Shown here: positions 6,128 to 7,816 of the stretch, in pieces
Numbering within the stretch: the first letter of the stretch is position 1
Layout: the number at the start of each line of letters is the position of its first letter
DNA from: Deinococcus sp045062605
GTDB taxonomy: Bacteria > Deinococcota > Deinococci > Deinococcales > Deinococcaceae
Reading direction: 5' to 3'
Assembly (NCBI RefSeq): GCF_045062605.1
Contig: NZ_JBJGDW010000108.1
Location: 1-7,816, forward strand
Length of the DNA stretch: 7,816 nucleotides
The notes under the pieces: generated by a model
What the model saw: only the letters and a program-made list of their open reading frames with translations
Databases searched by the model: none
Told to the model about the DNA's origin: nothing
Made by a program: the position numbers and the translations under genes

Positions 6128-6324
6128 GAGCGTTTGCGCTGGGCGCGCATTTCCTCCTCACTGTCCATATCCAGGGTGCCAAACAGGTCAAGAATTTTGA
6201 GCTGCTCACGGTGCTGGATGTACTCGGTTAGCGCCTCGTTCACCGTTTCGCGTTTGGTACGCTTGCCGCCCACTTTCAGGGCGCGTTCCAGCAGCCCAGG
6301 GTCAATCTGAAGATTCGTCGCCAT
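6124..6324 (-). CDS. VapB-type antitoxin
   Basis: This 66-residue protein matches the short VapB antitoxin family. The N-terminal strand TNLQID (3-8) leads into helix LLERALKVGG (11-20). KRTKRETVNEALTEYIQ (21-37) is the family's recognition-type helix region. The C-terminal part (about 42-66) holds LDLFGTLDMD, typical of the toxin-binding tail, and ends in basic residues. It overlaps the PIN toxin start by 4 nt, so the pair is one operon. TAAACT lies 6 nt ahead of the ATG, and an inverted repeat covers that box, fitting self-repression by the antitoxin-toxin complex. Confidence 0.88.
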   Translation of the reverse strand: MATNLQIDPGLLERALKVGGKRTKRETVNEALTEYIQHREQLKILDLFGTLDMDSEEEMRAQRKRS

Positions 6325-6330
6325 GTCCAG

Positions 6331-6352
6331 AGTTTACACAGCGGCGTGTGTA
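6331..6352 (-). promoter_or_regulatory. Leaderless promoter with overlapping operator for the VapB/VapC pair
   Basis: On the minus strand TAAACT (6336-6331) ends 6 nt before the ATG at 6324. TACACA (6335-6340) and TGTGTA (6347-6352) form a perfect 6-bp inverted repeat around GCGGCG, overlapping the upstream edge of the -10 box by 2 bp. A dimeric antitoxin bound there would block polymerase. The repeat and its position are seen; the operator role is inference. Confidence 0.6.
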
Positions 6353-6388
6353 GGATTGTTGCTGGGGTGGCGAAGTGGCGCTCTGACT

Positions 6389-6435
6389 CCCCCAAACCCC
6401 CTGCCCGCCCCCACCACGGGCGAAAGCCGAAGCGG
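6389..6435 (+). repeat. Dispersed GC-rich repeat, copy D
   Basis: CCCCCAAACCCCCTGCCCGC, then CCCCACCACGGGCGAAAGCCGAAGCGG. This is the fullest copy and is almost identical to copy C over 44 bases. On the minus strand it contains four G-runs of 3 to 5 separated by C, CA and TTT, a classical G-quadruplex pattern. It lies between the VapB promoter and the left edge of the AT-rich segment. Confidence 0.85.
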
Positions 6436-6454
6436 GGGCGCAGCATGAGCGAAA

Positions 6455-7765
6455 GTCCTAATATCAACAATTGAAAAATAATGGGATCAGAATACTTTAA
6501 TAGTCTCTTATCATCGCATTATGAAATATACCCTGGTAATTAACTAGCTTTAAAAATATCATCTCTACATACCACTGACCTAAACTGGCTACTTCTTGAA
6601 GCGCATTAGCTTGCTCAATCCGCCTCAATTTAGCTAGATTTTTATCTGATCTGTGTACTATGTAATTTCTAGTGTTTACAAAAGCTAGTGGGCCATCATT
6701 TACACCAGATAGTTTAAAATTTGAATTTTGATCATCGCATATTTTGCTAAGATTTATAAGTTTATCTGGTATTTTGACAGGAATATCCAAAAATGTTAGT
6801 AAAAGACGTAGCCAGTCACCAGTTTTCAGATTATCATAGTTAGTTGATAGTATTGCTTTTCTGTGGGAAACGAGATACCAAAATGCAATTCCTTCCAGAG
6901 CTATTTGCGTTAGGGCTATAGATTCTTCTACTTGGTTTGCGTTAGTAATTTTTGTATACCATTCAACGAGGAATTTAAGTTCAGATTCATATTCTAATTT
7001 CGCAATTTCTTTAGTAATTTCCTCAAGCATATTTAAGTCGGCGTTAATACAGATTCGCGATGCATGTTCACGATGAGGTTGTGGTGGTTTTACAGATATC
7101 TTATCTGTATCTAAGCGGGAGAAATCCCTCCATATCACGCTGTCATCAGTGACTCCGTGGAATAGGAAAGGGCTTATAATTTTTGTTGATAGTAGTGTCA
7201 TGGAGATTTTAAACGCCTTAAATATTTCAGTAGCTATTAGTTCTTCATAAGTTATTTTCGTACCATCAGACTTGAGGGCTTCAACATATATATCCAGTTC
7301 ATAGGGGTGATAATTTTCTTCATCCCATCTTCTTCTAAAAATATTGAGAACTATGCCTTTGTGGGATACTTGAGCGTCAAACAATTCCTCTCTATGACGA
7401 TGAATTGGATTTAACATTAAAGATGTATTCAATAGATAGAAACATATCTTATCGGTACCTATAGTATCTCCAATACTAATCCTAGGTATAGTTGCTAAAT
7501 ATCTATAAATATATTTACCTTTATTTAATAAATCTGGCTTACCGCTCATACTAGTAAAATGAGCATCAAACATCTCAGGAGCATCTAACCTAATATGGGA
7601 CAGATCAGAAAGTGCAATATAACTCTCGTCAGTTGTTATTTCTATTATCGGCGATAGATAGCGAGTCAAATCAAAAATAACCTTACAATTAGCTTTCCTT
7701 AATAAATTAAATTTCTCATATATGTCACGTACTTCAAATAGGTAGAAGGCTGGAATCATGACCGA
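6455..7765. other. AT-rich segment, probable horizontal acquisition
   Basis: Composition changes sharply from GC-rich to about one third GC by eye near 6455 and returns to GC-rich near 7766. The segment holds a single gene that fills it almost fully. No transposase, integrase or clear terminal repeats are visible at the edges; the left edge lies about 20 bp beyond repeat copy D. The compositional shift is direct; acquisition from another genome is inference. Confidence 0.75.
6497..7759 (-). CDS. HEPN-domain protein, Apea-like C-terminus, candidate anti-phage ribonuclease
   Basis: This is a protein of about 420 residues in AT-rich DNA unlike its neighbours. The C-terminal third (about 262-420) reads as an Apea-type HEPN domain: an amphipathic helix with ESIALTQIALEGI (279-291), then TRNYIVHR (363-370) with the RX4H ribonuclease motif Arg364/His369, then a long helix ending EMIFLKLVNYQGIF, a typical close. 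HEPN proteins of this kind cut RNA, and several cause abortive infection by phage. The N-terminal two thirds show mixed strands and helices that I cannot assign; they may be the sensor. No signal peptide or membrane span is seen. The ATG at 7759 is chosen because it overlaps the stop of an upstream frame (ATGA); an ATG at 7768 is possible. No antitoxin partner is evident downstream. The HEPN call is from motif and layout only. Confidence 0.65.
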   Translation of the reverse strand: MIPAFYLFEVRDIYEKFNLLRKANCKVIFDLTRYLSPIIEITTDESYIALSDLSHIRLDAPEMFDAHFTSMSGKPDLLNKGKYIYRYLATIPRISIGDTIGTDKICFYLLNTSLMLNPIHRHREELFDAQVSHKGIVLNIFRRRWDEENYHPYELDIYVEALKSDGTKITYEELIATEIFKAFKISMTLLSTKIISPFLFHGVTDDSVIWRDFSRLDTDKISVKPPQPHREHASRICINADLNMLEEITKEIAKLEYESELKFLVEWYTKITNANQVEESIALTQIALEGIAFWYLVSHRKAILSTNYDNLKTGDWLRLLLTFLDIPVKIPDKLINLSKICDDQNSNFKLSGVNDGPLAFVNTRNYIVHRSDKNLAKLRRIEQANALQEVASLGQWYVEMIFLKLVNYQGIFHNAMIRDY

Positions 7766-7816
7766 CATGGGTTCGGCAGGACCACGGTGCCGAGCAGGCG
7801 CAGCACGCTCCACACC
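7756..7816 (-). CDS. 3' end of an unidentified GC-rich gene, partial
   Basis: On the minus strand an open frame enters from the window edge and stops at TGA 7758-7756, overlapping the ATG of the HEPN gene by 4 nt. Its first 15 visible codons all end in G or C and encode a hydrophobic VWSVLRLLGTVVLPN, while the alternative frames there have weaker third-position bias. The last four residues (PCRS) lose that bias, right where composition shifts. It may be the natural end of an upstream operon gene or a host gene truncated by insertion of the AT-rich segment. Product unknown. Confidence 0.4.
   Translation of the reverse strand, partial: VWSVLRLLGTVVLPNPCRS

Noticed and set aside
4141..6435. CRISPR array suggested by four spaced repeats
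   Set aside because: The intervals of about 720-770 bp contain complete genes; there are no 25-40 bp spacers and no cas genes.
7760..7813. GTG at 7813 as start of the HEPN protein
   Set aside because: The extra 18 codons have poor third-position GC in a GC-rich stretch where another frame has strong bias, so they belong to the upstream gene's DNA.

Overview
The window looks like a chromosomal or large-plasmid segment from a GC-rich bacterium, most probably Deinococcus or a close relative. The reasons are strongly G/C-biased third codon positions, several genes with a TANNNT -10 box only 6-7 nt before the ATG and no Shine-Dalgarno (leaderless transcription, known to be frequent in Deinococcus), and a small inverted-repeat element that I recall, but cannot verify here, as typical of Deinococcus intergenic DNA. 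The genus call is inference; no marker gene is present.

Left part (1-2867, + strand): a Tat-exported DUF1501 protein overlaps a small exported protein with one CXXCH motif and one EF-hand-like loop. The two look translationally coupled and likely act together in the envelope. A possible hairpin follows, then an orphan LacI-family regulator. Middle (2868-4099): a 140-bp inverted-repeat (MITE-like) element sits between the convergent lacI-type gene and a DinB/Pol IV gene that carries a C-terminal beta-clamp motif.

Right-middle (4141-6435): three different type II toxin-antitoxin modules in a row: an RHH antitoxin with a MazF/PemK-like toxin (+), an AbrB-type antitoxin with a PIN/VapC toxin (-), and a VapB antitoxin with a second PIN/VapC toxin (-). 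Four copies of one GC-rich repeat, all in the same orientation and spaced about 720-770 bp apart, lie at the boundaries of these modules. On the minus strand the three fuller copies read as G-quadruplex-like G-runs. The antitoxin promoters look leaderless, and two have repeats at the promoter that suit autoregulation.

Right end (about 6455-7765): the composition drops abruptly to AT-rich, and one large minus-strand gene encodes a protein of about 420 residues. I do not recognise its N-terminal two thirds; its C-terminal third looks like an Apea-type HEPN ribonuclease domain with an RX4H motif. This is the best candidate here for a little-described, horizontally acquired anti-phage gene. It overlaps by 4 nt the end of another, GC-rich, minus-strand reading frame that runs off the window.

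No stretch over 300 bases lacks a gene; the longest gaps are 6325-6496 and 2868-3028. I saw no tRNA, rRNA, CRISPR array or transposase gene.
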